Below, piece by piece: positions 1 to 10,759 of a stretch of 64,000 nt of DNA. Position 1 is the first letter of the stretch. Each line of letters starts with the position of its first letter. The notes beneath the pieces are model-generated. The model did not search any database, had not been told where the DNA came from, and saw only the letters and a list, made by a program, of their open reading frames with translations. A program made the position numbers and the translations under genes. Source of the stretch: Cloeon dipterum (lineage: Eukaryota > Arthropoda > Insecta > Ephemeroptera > Baetidae); the NCBI RefSeq assembly GCF_949628265.1, contig NC_088787.1, positions 9,972,501 through 10,036,500 of the forward strand, written 5' to 3'.

Positions 1-42
1 CGGACGCCATACCTGCTCGTCGCACGAATCTGACCCCCGCTG
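1..42 (+). mobile_element. Terminal fragment of hAT-like MITE (family 1)
   Basis: The first 42 bases match the right end of the MITE family seen complete at 42725-42999: the GGACGCCAT block, the CGCACGAATCTG block, and a terminal CCCCCGCTG. The rest of the copy lies outside the window. Confidence 0.8.
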
Positions 43-524
43 AATTAGACATAATGATTTTCGATAATTTCACTTTGAAAGATAAACACAGGTGCAACTA
101 ATCCAAAGTAAACTGCAGGATTTTATCTTAAACTTCTTAGAAAAGTTATTTTTCAGAAATTTTGCCGTACATATTCACTTTTGATTCTTGATATTGTCAA
201 AGCTTTGCTTTAATCTTCAACAATTTACTCATGACGTGCCCTAGAGGAAATAAATGAAAATATATTGTGCAGATTAGCTCTGCGAGTGCGATATAAAAAG
301 AAGGCCGTTGCGTATTTTTTATCAATGTAATACTGCGTGAAACTCATAACTTTTATAAAAGTAAGCAAGTCACTGCTTCACTTGGTTCAAAAGTGTTTTT
401 TGCGGTGTGCGTGTTGTGTGCGCAAGCTGTTGCTGACAATAGCAATCAAAAGGTCGAAATTTAAGGCTGCGGTTGGGGTAAATATTGATCTGTGTGTCAT
501 GTTTGCTGTTGACATCCATCTCAC

Positions 525-627
525 CTGCTAATGTGGTGAAATCGGACGCCGCGACATTCAACGTCGAGTCGCCGCCAGTGACATCAATGCTGTCAGCACC
601 CACCGCCTTTGACGATTCCGCACCCAT
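525..627 (-). CDS. Candidate first coding exon of a gene running off the left edge
   Basis: On the minus strand an ATG at 627 opens a 103-nt reading frame that ends at a strong splice donor (GCAG|GTGAGA, last exon base 525). It would encode about 34 residues starting MGAESSKAVG and then a split codon. Third codon positions are mostly G or C (about 20 of 33), like the confirmed exons here and unlike the flanking AT-rich DNA. The start has the shape of an N-myristoylation signal (Gly2, Ser6). No domain is recognisable in so short a piece. The next exon would lie left of base 1 or within 1-520, and I did not recognise one. This is an inference from codon composition and one splice site; a chance open frame is the alternative. 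Confidence 0.4.
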
Positions 628-1896
628 ATTAACGAATCTGATCGTCTTGAATGACAGTTGAATTTTTTTACAACCTTTACGTTATAATTAATTTTATTAA
701 TAAAATTCTTCAATAAATGAAGCTAAAATTCGAGAATTTCAGTGGTCAAATAAAAAAATCAATCTTAAATAGCATAACCATTTGGCATTAAAGCTCAACA
801 CTAAAATAATTATTGATTATGAGATAAGACACTACAAAAGAGCAAATCTTTTATCTACGAATTTCAATCAATATTCAATTAGAAACAAAATAAATTTACG
901 AACGTACCTTATTTGATGAAGAATAAATGTCAATCAAGGCATTTTTAAAGATTTGTCGTGATAGAGCGTGCAAAAAAATATATCGTTCTTGAGCACACTC
1001 AGGAAAAGAATGGAGAAACTCGTTGAAAAATGCACTGCCACCCACTCTTTTGACCTCATTTACATTACGCACACGTAATATTGCGCGCCATGTGCCTTGG
1101 TCTCAAAGTCTTGACCCTGAGAGATAGTAATACATGAAGGGGAATCACAGGGAAGTGCTTGTTGCTAATAATTCTTGCTACAATTATAATTGTTTTCAAA
1201 CCCCCATATAAAGATGCTTGTCATACAGATCTCTGAATCTGATCTGATTAACTACAGATAGCCATAATTAGGAAAAATATAATAAAATTAACATCAACAT
1301 AGCGCACATCTTAAATTTATGCAGCTTCAAAGGACTGCTAGAAAGAGCTTCTGCGCTTGTTTTTAGAGACGAATTTATGAATTTTGATTGAATCAGCAGT
1401 TTATTGATTTTCCTCTGAAATAAACCAAACAAAATATAAACGTATAACCAAAAAACAACAAGCGACATTTCAAAACAAATACTTCTCACATATTATACTA
1501 TTTTCACGTTAAAATTAGTTACAAAAATACAGAATTTCAAATAAAAGACTTCTTATGTTAATTTTATTACCAAAAATACGTATTTATTAGAACACATTTA
1601 CATTGTATAGCTTCTTGGAATTATATTATTTAAGCTTTTTGAGAAACATTGCTGCAAAGTTAGTATATATGTATTTATAATGGCGAGGACAGTCTTCCTA
1701 CTTAAAATATTACCGTACAAGAGTTTTCCTAAAATTTGTCAGACACCGTTGGATAGAAACCAAAATCTGTCTAGAAAATAAAGTTCATAATTATATTCAA
1801 AGAAATTGTTAAAACTAACAATTTGATCAAACTCTGAGCGTATAGCCAACAATTATTCTAATCATTTTCAACTGTTGTCCTAATTATCAATCCACT
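628..1896. other. AT-rich non-coding stretch
   Basis: Very AT-rich with no convincing exon. If the minus-strand exon at 525-627 is real, its promoter and 5' UTR should lie in the first few hundred bases here. I saw no clear core-promoter motif. Confidence 0.5.
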
Positions 1897-2323
1897 TTAA
1901 AGTGGAATGATACTGGGCAACAATTAAAAATGATTTAAATTGTTGGATGCCTTAAACAATTTATCGATAAACAATTTGTTCAACAAATTGCAATAATAAA
2001 AAAACGGCCCTTCCTACAGTAAAAATTCAAATTTTGCCAATTTTCTCCAAAATTTATCGAACATATTTTCTTGGCATATTCCGATTCCTCTCGTCGAGAT
2101 CTGTCGAACGGTGTATGCCACTTATTGGGGAAACTCTTGCTTTTGAAATTAAATCGGATTTCAAGTAAGGAGGCAGCCATTACCATTTGAAAAGCACGGT
2201 AACTTTTCAGCCAAAAAATTAGTTCTCCTTAGGTCAATTTAGGATTCAACTGAATCCTAAGGGATGAGTTTATGCATTGGCAACAAGCATTTTCCAGGCT
2301 TTTCCAGTATCATTCCTCTTTAA
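1897..2323. mobile_element. TTAA-flanked MITE, family 2, copy 1
   Basis: A 419-bp non-autonomous element (1901-2319) bounded by TTAA at 1897-1900 and 2320-2323. Its left end reads AGTGGAATGATACTGG, and the reverse complement of its right end reads AGAGGAATGATACTGG (15 of 16 matching). A second copy at 44675-45109 is nearly identical along its whole length and also TTAA-flanked, which defines the borders. TTAA target sites are typical of piggyBac-type elements, but the termini do not start with CCC, so the superfamily is uncertain. No coding capacity. Confidence 0.75.
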
Positions 2324-3284
2324 AATAGTATATGATTTTTTACAGTGTGACTCACTGGAGGATCACGGTTGTTAATTCAAACTCTAAAAAAGTTGGAGGA
2401 AAAATTTTATATAATTCTTAACAAAATAAAACTGTCATATATTATGTCATGGATAATTTTATTTCGTAGAACATCTATATTATCTAATAGGGAAAACCGG
2501 ATGAATACATCGTGTTAAGGTTGCGATTTGCGATCTCAAACATCCTTACTGAAGGCCTTGAACATGATCTCATTCAGAGAAAACGGAGAAAACCTAAACA
2601 ATGTTGTTCTTCCTCCATTTTTTCCCGACATATTTCCGATACATCGCGAGAGGTGGTTTTCAAAATGAAATTTCATTGTCTCATCATGTACATAATGATT
2701 GCGAAAACATTGTTTCGTATTTCAAAAATGGGTAAATAGGAGGGAATAAATTACAATCATTAAAATAATCAGCTTTTTCCCTGCGCGCGCAAACCATGAA
2801 ACAATCTGCCTCCTCATCAAGTTCCATAACATGCCACTTGGAGGCGCCCCTACTTAACAACAAACCAAAACAATCAAACCGATAAAAAATACTATGCCTG
2901 TATGCCACTACTTCTGGGTTGATGTAATGTAACTGACCGACCGCGCAGCTTCTGTGTCAGTGTTTGTCAGCTGCTGATTCTATTGTTGTGACCAAGTACG
3001 GAATTCTCGGAATCCTCAGCAGGCACAACTAACCCTGGTTGCCAACCAACCTTCTGTCCTCAGGGGACAGCAGGTTCCTCTGATGTCGTGCTCTCCGAGT
3101 TGACAAAATCCACAAATTTAAATCACGTGTAGGTTTGCATTGGCACACCACTTGCAGTGCGTTTGACTGATAATTAATTCCAATTAAAGCTCCAACATCA
3201 TTCAAGACTGAAATATAAATTGTGCTCAAGCAGAAAATAATAAACTAATATCTGTAAAAAACAGAAGAAGGCTCTCTCATAAGG
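2324..3284. other. Upstream region of the C2HC zinc-finger gene
   Basis: No coding exon recognised. The part nearest the gene should hold its promoter and 5' UTR. An initiator-like TCAGT lies near 2957 in a mixed-GC stretch, but nothing confirms it as a start site. Confidence 0.35.
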
Positions 3285-3719
3285 ATGAGTTCCGAGAAAA
3301 TTGAGGTAAATACATACATTAAATAAATTTATTGTTCTAAATTAACAATTAATTAATTTTCCATTCAGGTTGTTGAGGAGAGGGTGGAGATCGACGCAGT
3401 GCATCAGAGATTCCAGTCGAGGGAGCACCTGCTCTTCATTTGTCCACAGTGCAAAACCAAAAAGCCCACCGAAGAGCGGATACAGCGGCATTTTCTGAAG
3501 AAAAAGTGTTTCCCCGTCAATTCCGCCTGCACACAATGCGGAGGACCAGTGTTTTTCTACACGTTTGGATCCAAAGAAACCAGACTGTCCCACGACTGTG
3601 AAAAGTGGGCCAAGTTTAGCCGGAAATTATCCGAAAATGATGGCAATAACTGCACCACTGACAGTGATGCCAGCTCAATTGCTGAAACGGAAAGCTCCCT
3701 GGCGTCCAGTTATTCCTAG
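3285..3719 (+). CDS. Small C2HC-type zinc-finger protein (123 aa, two exons)
   Basis: Exon 1 is 3285-3305 (ATG to GAG, then donor GTAAAT). Exon 2 is 3369-3719, after an acceptor ATTCAG and ending in TAG. The join is in phase 0 and gives 123 residues. Two zinc-binding clusters are visible: Cys32-Cys35-His48-Cys54 and Cys61-Cys64-His82-Cys84. The spacings (C-x2-C-x12-H-x5-C and C-x2-C-x17-H-x-C) do not fit a standard C2H2 finger. The last 25 or so residues are rich in Ser, Asp and Glu and probably disordered. No signal peptide or membrane segment. I do not recognise the family. Nucleic-acid or protein binding through the fingers is a guess from the ligand pattern. The 62-bp intron is typical of compact insect introns. 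A poly(A) signal AATAAA lies at 3792-3797, 73 bases after the stop, supporting the 3' end. The next gene, on the same strand, starts 1.2 kb downstream. Confidence 0.65.
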
Positions 3720-3791
3720 GTGCTTTCCTAGGAAGATTGTAGTATAAATTTTAATGCAGTTTGACTCATTGAGTTAAAAAAGGAAAACTTA

Positions 3792-3797
3792 AATAAA
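3792..3797 (+). terminator. Poly(A) signal of the C2HC gene
   Basis: AATAAA lies 73 bases after the stop codon, within a short AT-rich 3' UTR. Confidence 0.5.
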
Positions 3798-3809
3798 ATA
3801 ATAAGGATT

Positions 3810-4700
3810 TTAACCTGATAAATAGCATTTTGTATACTTTTTGCCATCATTAGGCCTTTATTTTGTTCAATTGCGGAGAAATTATAGTTTCCGTTGAGCT
3901 ACACTACTCGCCAGTTCTTGTGAGAAGTCTATTTAAAAGTATAGGTGGTGAAAACTGAAAAGTCACTGTTTGACAGTTAATTTTTAATTTCACAAAAAAA
4001 TATTAATTTATAAATTCCAGCGGATAATTAATTGAATGATATTTTGTGCTTGTTTGAAACTATCATCGCTTATTACGACCACACGCAGCTAGACTTCTAA
4101 AAATAAGTGATAGGTTCCGGGAAATGGACACTAAATAAATATTAGTAGAAGACAAGAGAAGACCATTAATTTTCCTAATTGTTGCCAAAGTCCAGTAGCA
4201 AGGCGAGTCGCAGATCAAATTAACAACTATTTGAAAACATTAAATAATATAACTAACACAAAAGGTATGAAAACAATCACCATTAAAATGAATATCAAAC
4301 AAACTAATAAATATAATGCTAGAAAGAAAGTTAAAAAAGTGATTACCCTAAAATGCGAACTTATTAATAGTATGACACGGAATTCATTAAGTTAAAATGG
4401 AAATAATCATATTTTAAACCAGATAATTCCAATAATAAACGCACTTAACTGAAAATAGCGAAGCTACAAATTAATTTCTTAAAAACATCCTGAACCGCCT
4501 GAAAATCCATCACCAGATTAATTTTCAACTGAAAATACCGGTAATCATATTCAAAATACAAATATTTCCTTAAAATCTTTGAAAACTTCTCACAAATTAA
4601 CCAATTACGGACGTTAAAACTATTAAAACAACTAAATATACTCTCTTGCATTGAAAATTCGGAAAATTCTCGGAAAAAATAATGAATTATTATCTTTAAA
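3810..4700. other. AT-rich intergenic spacer
   Basis: No exon, repeat or RNA gene recognised between the zinc-finger gene and the HSDL1-like promoter. Confidence 0.5.
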
Positions 4701-4709
4701 TCATCCAAA

Positions 4710-4785
4710 GAAACCGGTTCCCACCAAAACTATGCCGGTTTAATCACCGGTTGCATACATCTGTTTACATTGACGTCAGTCTTTT
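4710..4785 (+). promoter_or_regulatory. Probable core promoter of the HSDL1-like gene
   Basis: Three CCGGTT-type sites (AACCGGTT at 4712-4719, CCGGTT at 4735-4740 and 4747-4752) resemble Grainyhead-family sites. They are followed by a perfect CRE palindrome TGACGTCA at 4771-4778, which overlaps an arthropod initiator TCAGT at 4776-4780. If transcription starts at the A of TCAGT, the 5' UTR is about 113 nt and carries a short upstream ORF (ATG at 4828, stop at 4848). Confidence 0.45.
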
Positions 4786-4827
4786 CGTCTTTTCAAAGCC
4801 GGATCGCCCATTTTTGCCCTGTATTGT

Positions 4828-4848
4828 ATGATACGGTGTGTACCTTGA
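4828..4848 (+). other. Short upstream ORF in the HSDL1-like 5' UTR
   Basis: ATG ATA CGG TGT GTA CCT TGA: six codons ending 42 bases before the main start. It could dampen translation of the main frame if the transcript begins near 4778. Confidence 0.35.
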
Positions 4849-4890
4849 ACCTTTGTTGCGTGGAGACCTTGAAAGCGACCTTGGACGAGG

Positions 4891-7800
4891 ATGGCAGTCG
4901 GCCCGGACTCAATCGCCATGTTGCTGCGCGAGATGAACAGAGAGTTATCCTTTTACGACGACCTGGTGACCTTTTTGGGTCTCTTCTACGCCAGCAAACT
5001 CGCCTTCAACATCGGCAAGTCGGTCTGCAAGGGTGTCTACTCGCATTTTGTCACCAGGCTCTACAGCCCCACGGATTTGGCAGCTAAATATGGAAAATGG
5101 GCAGGTTGGTGCTGCACAAGTGCAGAGACTCGTTAAATTTATTAAAAAATTCTATTTTAATTTAATTTCCAATTATTTTTGTTTGCAGTTATTACCGGTG
5201 GCTCAGACGGAGTCGGCAAAGCCTACGCTCAGGAATTAGCCAGAAGAAATGTCAATATTGTGCTGATTGCGAGGAATCAGGAAAAACTGAGCAAGGTTGC
5301 GTCAGAAATCGGTACGACTCGTTAATGATCTGCCTATGCTGAATGGTGTTTTTAAAACGATCTTGTTTCTAGAGGAGGAATTCGGCATCGAGACTAAAAT
5401 AATTGTTGCTGATTTTGGGAAAGGCCGGCAAGTTTACAGCCACATTGCTCAGGAACTTCAAGGAATCGATGTCGGAATTCTAGGTAATTTGGACAAATTA
5501 ACAGATAATATTTTAGTTTCAAATGATCTATATTATGGTTCTGCAGGGCTATTTTAATCAAAAATATATTTTCAAACCAATAAAAGAATTATTGTCACGT
5601 CAGTAAATAATTTTTGGCATGAATAGAGGAGATAGCAAAGTTGATCTAATTTTTTCTAGTCTGGAGCTTTTATTTTGCTGAATTCATTATTTACAATTAC
5701 GTCAGTTACGTATCCTAATCTAAATTTACTTACAAATAGGTAAATTTCTGAACATTTTTGGAAATAAAATTGCTAAACACGTTTCTTTGTCTGCGATTTA
5801 GGCAATTTTGTGCGTGTGAAATAGTTTCAGATAAACTAACGTTCTTTCATTTCCAGATCTATTATTTCGATGATATTATTTGATTAGAAAAATACCTCAA
5901 TTATTGCTTAAATTAGCGGGATTGCCGGGAATAATATGCGAGATTTATTCTGTAAATTTTTAATACTAAATATAAGTACTATGGTCACTGATTTATAAAA
6001 TTGCAGAGAAATTAAAAAATTCTTATATGTCCTACCTTCCATTAAAGAATATTTTAATTATTGTTTCAGTGAACAATGTTGGAGTAATCCTGCCTTATCC
6101 GATGAGCGTGGAAGAAATGACCGACGACCAAATGTGGGACCACATCAACGTCAATTGCGCCGCCGTCACCGTGATGACGAGGATGCTGCTGAAGGGCATG
6201 AAGGAGAAGAAGAAAGGCGCCATCGTCAACCTGTCGTCGATTTCCGGCTTGGGACCAACGCCCTACCTGAGCATCTACGGCGCCACCAAAGCCTACGTGG
6301 ACAGCTTCAGCGACGCCCTGTGCAACGAGTGCAAGGGCACCGGCGTCACCGTGCAGACCCTGACCCCCGGATATATCAACACCCAGATGGTCAAGTACAG
6401 CCCCAACCTGAAGGCCGGCGGCCTCATGGTCCCGTCTGCCCAGGTCTTTGCCGCCAACGCCATCTCCACCCTCGGGGTGAACGACAAAACCACTGGCTAC
6501 TGGTGCCACGGCATTGAGGTACGCAAAATATTTTTCATTGGGAAATTCAAAGCGTTTTAATTTATCTGTAAAAAGAAGGGCTGGGCATGGGATTATTTCG
6601 TTTTTTTTTTTTGTGGTTTATTGCAGGTTTTTTGCGACTAGTTTCTCTCGGGCTTTTGCAAACAAATTTTGAAGCTATAGAATTTGAGAGAGCAAAACTT
6701 TAATATAATTGTTTTACATAATTTTTATACGAAAAAATCATTTAAAAATACTAAACGTTGTGAAGTGTGAACCCCAGATTTTTTAGACATCGTTAAACAT
6801 TACACTTTATCGGTAAAACTGGTATAATTTTAAATTATTTATATTAAGCGTAATAAACCGCATGAAACTCATAAAAACCGCAAAAAAACACTGCACTGCA
6901 AGTTTGGGAGTTTCCCCGGGAGATTCCCAGTCCTGGTGAAAACGAAAAGTGAAAAGGAAATCCTATGAATTCTCTCAAGAAATGAACCGCTGATAAAAGT
7001 TATCTAGCTCTGAATAATGTATTATTTTCATGGCGGAACCAAAGTATAATAGTATTTTTTCTTTTATTGGTGGATTCAGGGGGAAAACAACCATCAGCGC
7101 GCATGCTTAGTCACAAAATCGTATTTAAAACAATATTTAAATCAAATAGCGGATATTATAGGGTCTAATTTATGAACGAAAATGCATTTTTAAAACCACT
7201 TTACTGGCATTAAATTGATTTTTAATAATAGAGCAATTAATTTAATATTAAATATTTTTAATTCGTTAACCAGATTATTTTTTTATTCAGATGTCTTATT
7301 CATTTGTTATAATTGTGGAAATTTGTGATTTTGGTTAATTTTATATTTTTCCTAAGCTCGGATCTTAATTGAAAATATTTGGTTTACGCAAAATGATATT
7401 TTTACCTTTTTTGGTGTTTAATATTTTGCTATCATCAATGGTGAAATTAATATATATGTTGGTTTTAATAAGTTGAAATGGAGACACTCAAATATTTTCT
7501 ATATTTTACTTCTAATAAATGTAGTCAAAAGTTGAGTTTATTGCATTTTTTTGTTTAAATCATACTTTTTGACGTAATTGTTTGGAAAAGTGGTTGATTT
7601 AGAGTTAAATGAAGAACATAAACACTAAAAACCACAGAAATAATAAATTAAAATTGCTCCAGCCCGTTAATTTTTTCCATTTTTTCTAATTAGAAATTAA
7701 ATATTTCTGAAATATTCCTGAAATTAATATATTTTTGATATTATACCGATTTTAAAATAATAACCCTTTGACTTTTCTCTTGTTTTTGTAGTACTGGTTC

Positions 7801-7908
7801 TTCGAGAGTCTGCCTATCTACATTTGGAAGAACGCCTGTTCCTTCCTGAACCAAAGATTCCGCCGGCAGTACGACGCCTTGCAGCAGACTTCCAACAAAA
7901 AGAAATAG
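4891..7908 (+). CDS. HSDL1-family short-chain dehydrogenase/reductase (337 aa, five exons)
   Basis: Exons: 4891-5104, 5189-5311, 5373-5483, 6070-6518 and 7792-7908, all with GT-AG borders. The joined frame is 337 codons, close to the roughly 330 of vertebrate HSDL1. A hydrophobic N-terminal stretch lies at about residues 25-42. The Rossmann cofactor motif TGGSDGVG is at 74-81. NNVG at 151-154 and the LSS segment at 204-206 follow, and the catalytic pair is Tyr219 and Lys223 in YGATK. Sequence order and the blocks KYGKWAVITGG, DVGILVNNVGV and TLGV..TTGYW are characteristic of the HSDL1/HSD17B12 branch. As I recall the family, vertebrate HSDL1 has Phe in place of the catalytic Tyr and is called inactive. 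Here Tyr is present, so the enzyme is predicted to reduce or oxidise a steroid or fatty-acyl substrate with NADP(H). Substrate and location are unknown. Intron 4 (6519-7791) is the largest and holds nothing recognisable. The ATG at 4891 fits the family N-terminus. A very-long-chain 3-oxoacyl-CoA reductase is the main alternative name. Confidence 0.9.
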
Positions 7909-8226
7909 CAAATAACTTTCTAGTCCCAATATCTTGCCTAGCACTTTTTGAGCTGAAATGTTACCTGCGCTGCATTTAAATTAGGATTTCTTAAAAAGAC
8001 TTAATTATGCTCTACTATCAGTTTCTTTAAGGAATTGAGTTTTTATATTATTATACTTTTATTTGTGCTGTATGACAAGTTGCTCGCGATGTAGCGTTGA
8101 ACCCCCACCTCTACTGTGCTGCTCACTATGATGTATTACGTTTGTATCTCGTGAAATTATTTTAATTGGTATGTAAACCGTGAACCATGCAAAAAATGAC
8201 AAATATTTTGGAATGTTTAGAGAAGA

Positions 8227-8232
8227 AATAAA
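8227..8232 (+). terminator. Poly(A) signal of the HSDL1-like gene
   Basis: AATAAA lies about 320 bases after the stop codon in an AT-rich 3' UTR. Confidence 0.5.
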
Positions 8233-8579
8233 AGATTAAAACAGACAGTATACTTTTTTCATTCAATTTTGCCAAATTTCTCGACAAAATTAAACAGTAG
8301 TTTGTCAGTGATCTTTCGCTTGATTTTGATTTTGTGTGCAAGATTTCCCTTCAGGTGAAAAAAATTGTTCAATAAAAAGACAATGCTCGCCGCTTGATCA
8401 GCGTGCAAAATTTTGAGCCACCCTTCTATCAAAAATTTTAATGGCAATTTAATTTTCCTAATTTTTAATTAGTATTTCAACATAAGTGTAAAAAGGACTT
8501 TTCACAAATTTTCTGTAAAGCTTTTTACTTATTAAAATTTGTCCTGACAAAAAAACGCGCAGTTTCTCCTGGATTTTAG

Positions 8580-9200
8580 ATTCAAAATTCACAGCTGGAA
8601 TTTCTCATTACCACGAGTGTCGTTCCAATCGCACACACAATTTCGACTATAATGAAGCATTATACAGCTGTTGACACGCACTGAATTATACATACATATC
8701 CGTCGAGCGCGCGCTCTCGTGTGTTGTTGGATGTGCGGTGTGCGCGGCGACAAAAAGCTGGCATGCGCTGTGCACCGGCAACCCAGAGAAGTGAGGGAAT
8801 AGGCACTAATTAATCTTCTCGCTGTGTTCTTGTACGCGGAATAATTAAATTTCCAGCAGCAGCAATGAGTCGTCGTGTGCGTCTGCATGTGCGCGTTCAC
8901 TCGGATTTATAGGCATTGGCATCATCTTCACTTAGCTTTTAGCGCTCGCTCCGAATAATGTGCTGGTTGTGTGTGTATCCGAGCCGACGGGGAGCTGCTT
9001 TCGTCGCCTTTCATATGCAAATGCGCCCCATGGGCAAGATTCAAATTCATTCTGCATTAGGCCGGGCTCATTTGAGCTCACCAGCTATTTGATTAAAACG
9101 TCGCAGGCTCATCCCCATATTTATGCGTGGCAACTCTCGGCAGGAAGCCTCTCGGCGACCGCCCCGCCATGGTTTTTTACTTGAGCACTCGACAAAAGCA
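8580..9200. promoter_or_regulatory. GC/CpG-rich island with POU octamer
   Basis: A GC-rich block in AT-rich DNA containing a CG-repeat core (GAGCGCGCGCTC) and a perfect POU octamer ATGCAAAT at 9015-9022. Open frames here lack splice support. Best read as a regulatory island. Confidence 0.3.
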
Positions 9201-9562
9201 TCATCTACCGAAATTTCACTTAGCATGGCAAATGTATTCAGATTTTACTCACAAATAATGCCTCGGTGTGTCAGTAAGAGGGGCGTTGTTTGCTCAGAAA
9301 AAAGAAAAATCTGGAGGCTTTACGTAACCAACAGGGATGGATAGTCAAATTTATTTTCATATATGATTTTTTTCCGATGCGTTTTGCTATTTTTAATGCA
9401 CCACATCAGCACCAAACATGAATTTTTAGATTTTTAGCTTTATTTAAATTTTTTTGGACCCTTAAAACCAATAAAAGTCTAAATCACTTGTGAAATCAGA
9501 TGATGCCCACCTTAAAAAGGATTCGTACTGAAAAATACTCGAAAATAATTTTACTTTTTTCC

Positions 9563-9842
9563 TAGCGGGGGCCAGATGTGCGATAAAATTGGTTCCCACT
9601 GCGCAGATCCAAGATGGCGTCTGAACGTGGGAAACAAAAAAGCTCTATTTGGATTCCCGTACGAGTGTCAAGAGCTAGTTTTTACGATCCAAAAGACACA
9701 ATTAGTATAAGTAATGCAAAAATTACACGTCACAATATTGACCAAAACTTGGTTCTTTTCACGAATTTTCACGTGACCGTTTTTTCGCGCCATACTCCAC
9801 CGGACGCCAAATCTGCGCGTCACACGAATCTGGCCCCCGCTG
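9563..9842 (+). mobile_element. hAT-like MITE, family 1, full copy
   Basis: About 280 bp. The left end is TAGCGGGGGCCAGATG and the right end is ATCTGGCCCCCGCTG, forming a 14-15 bp terminal inverted repeat. Body blocks such as GATCCAAGATGGCGTC and GGACGCCA are shared with the other copies. The CAG/TAG termini suggest hAT. A clean target-site duplication is not visible at this copy. Confidence 0.8.
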
Positions 9843-9849
9843 GTTCATA

Positions 9850-10135
9850 TTTTCCTTAAAAATGCTCTAAAAATATGGACAAAAAGCTCAAATTTATTTA
9901 CTCTAATTATTTCAGAATTTTTTTTTTCAATTTCATTATAGGTTAATTCAGCTTATTCCATCTCAGAATCCTCTTTTAAATTTTCCAAATATTCAATAAT
10001 ATTAACATGCTTTATACTTTTCAAAAATTCCCCTCTGAATCAGAATTATTTTTGAATATCATGAGAAAGCAGTGTTGAAATAAAAGGTCATAAGAAAAAA
10101 AAATAATAAAACGCGTTGATATGCAATCTGTGGTA
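9850..10135. other. AT-rich non-coding stretch
   Basis: Nothing recognisable. Confidence 0.4.
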
Positions 10136-10139
10136 TATT

Positions 10140-10620
10140 CCTGTGCTCGGCAAGCCGGCGGCCCTTTTTCCGATTTGATTCCACGAAAAGGTCTCCTAGC
10201 CGCTGCGCGGATCTAACAAAGCCGACCGCAGTTCGTTTCCCTGCTCGGGCGGCTCTGTTATTTTTGCCAGCGAGAGCGCGGCGCGAACGAGAGCGGCCGT
10301 GTCTAATTAGTCGGAATATGTGTGGACTCGTGGACTGCTGGGGCGAGGTGAATTTTCAGACCGAAATGAACAAATGTTTGCTCTGCCTTTTGTTGCGCGC
10401 GCCCCTCTCAGAAATTATTATTTGACTTTCCGAAAAATTCCCTCGATGCGCGCCGAAATTTCGGAGATGCGAGATGCGGCAGCGCGCCGGGAAATGCGCG
10501 CAAATGGGCCAAGTTCGCAGCGATTTCGCCATTTCCGCATTAATTCACTCGGCTTTTGTTCTTTTGCCATTGTTCCGAGCGAGAGCAGCGTTTATGGATG
10601 AGATTCGATTGACAATGGCT
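10140..10620. promoter_or_regulatory. GC/CpG-rich island
   Basis: GC-rich block containing GCGCGC runs and a homeodomain-type TAATTA at 10304-10309. Possible enhancer or promoter; no coding evidence. Confidence 0.25.
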
Positions 10621-10759
10621 AATGCCAAGGAGAAAAGGAATTGATTTTTTCCAAAATTGGTAGAACTGCTTTGATGCGGAGCGGAGTAGAGGGTATTCCT
10701 GTGAGAGTTCTGCCAGCCGAGCCTTTTGTGCTGCAGAGAGCGAGTTTTATACCCGATCC

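Noticed and set aside
6066..6517. Overlapping frames of 127 and 147 codons in HSDL1-like exon 4
   Set aside because: Shadows of the real exon, whose frame matches the dehydrogenase family throughout.
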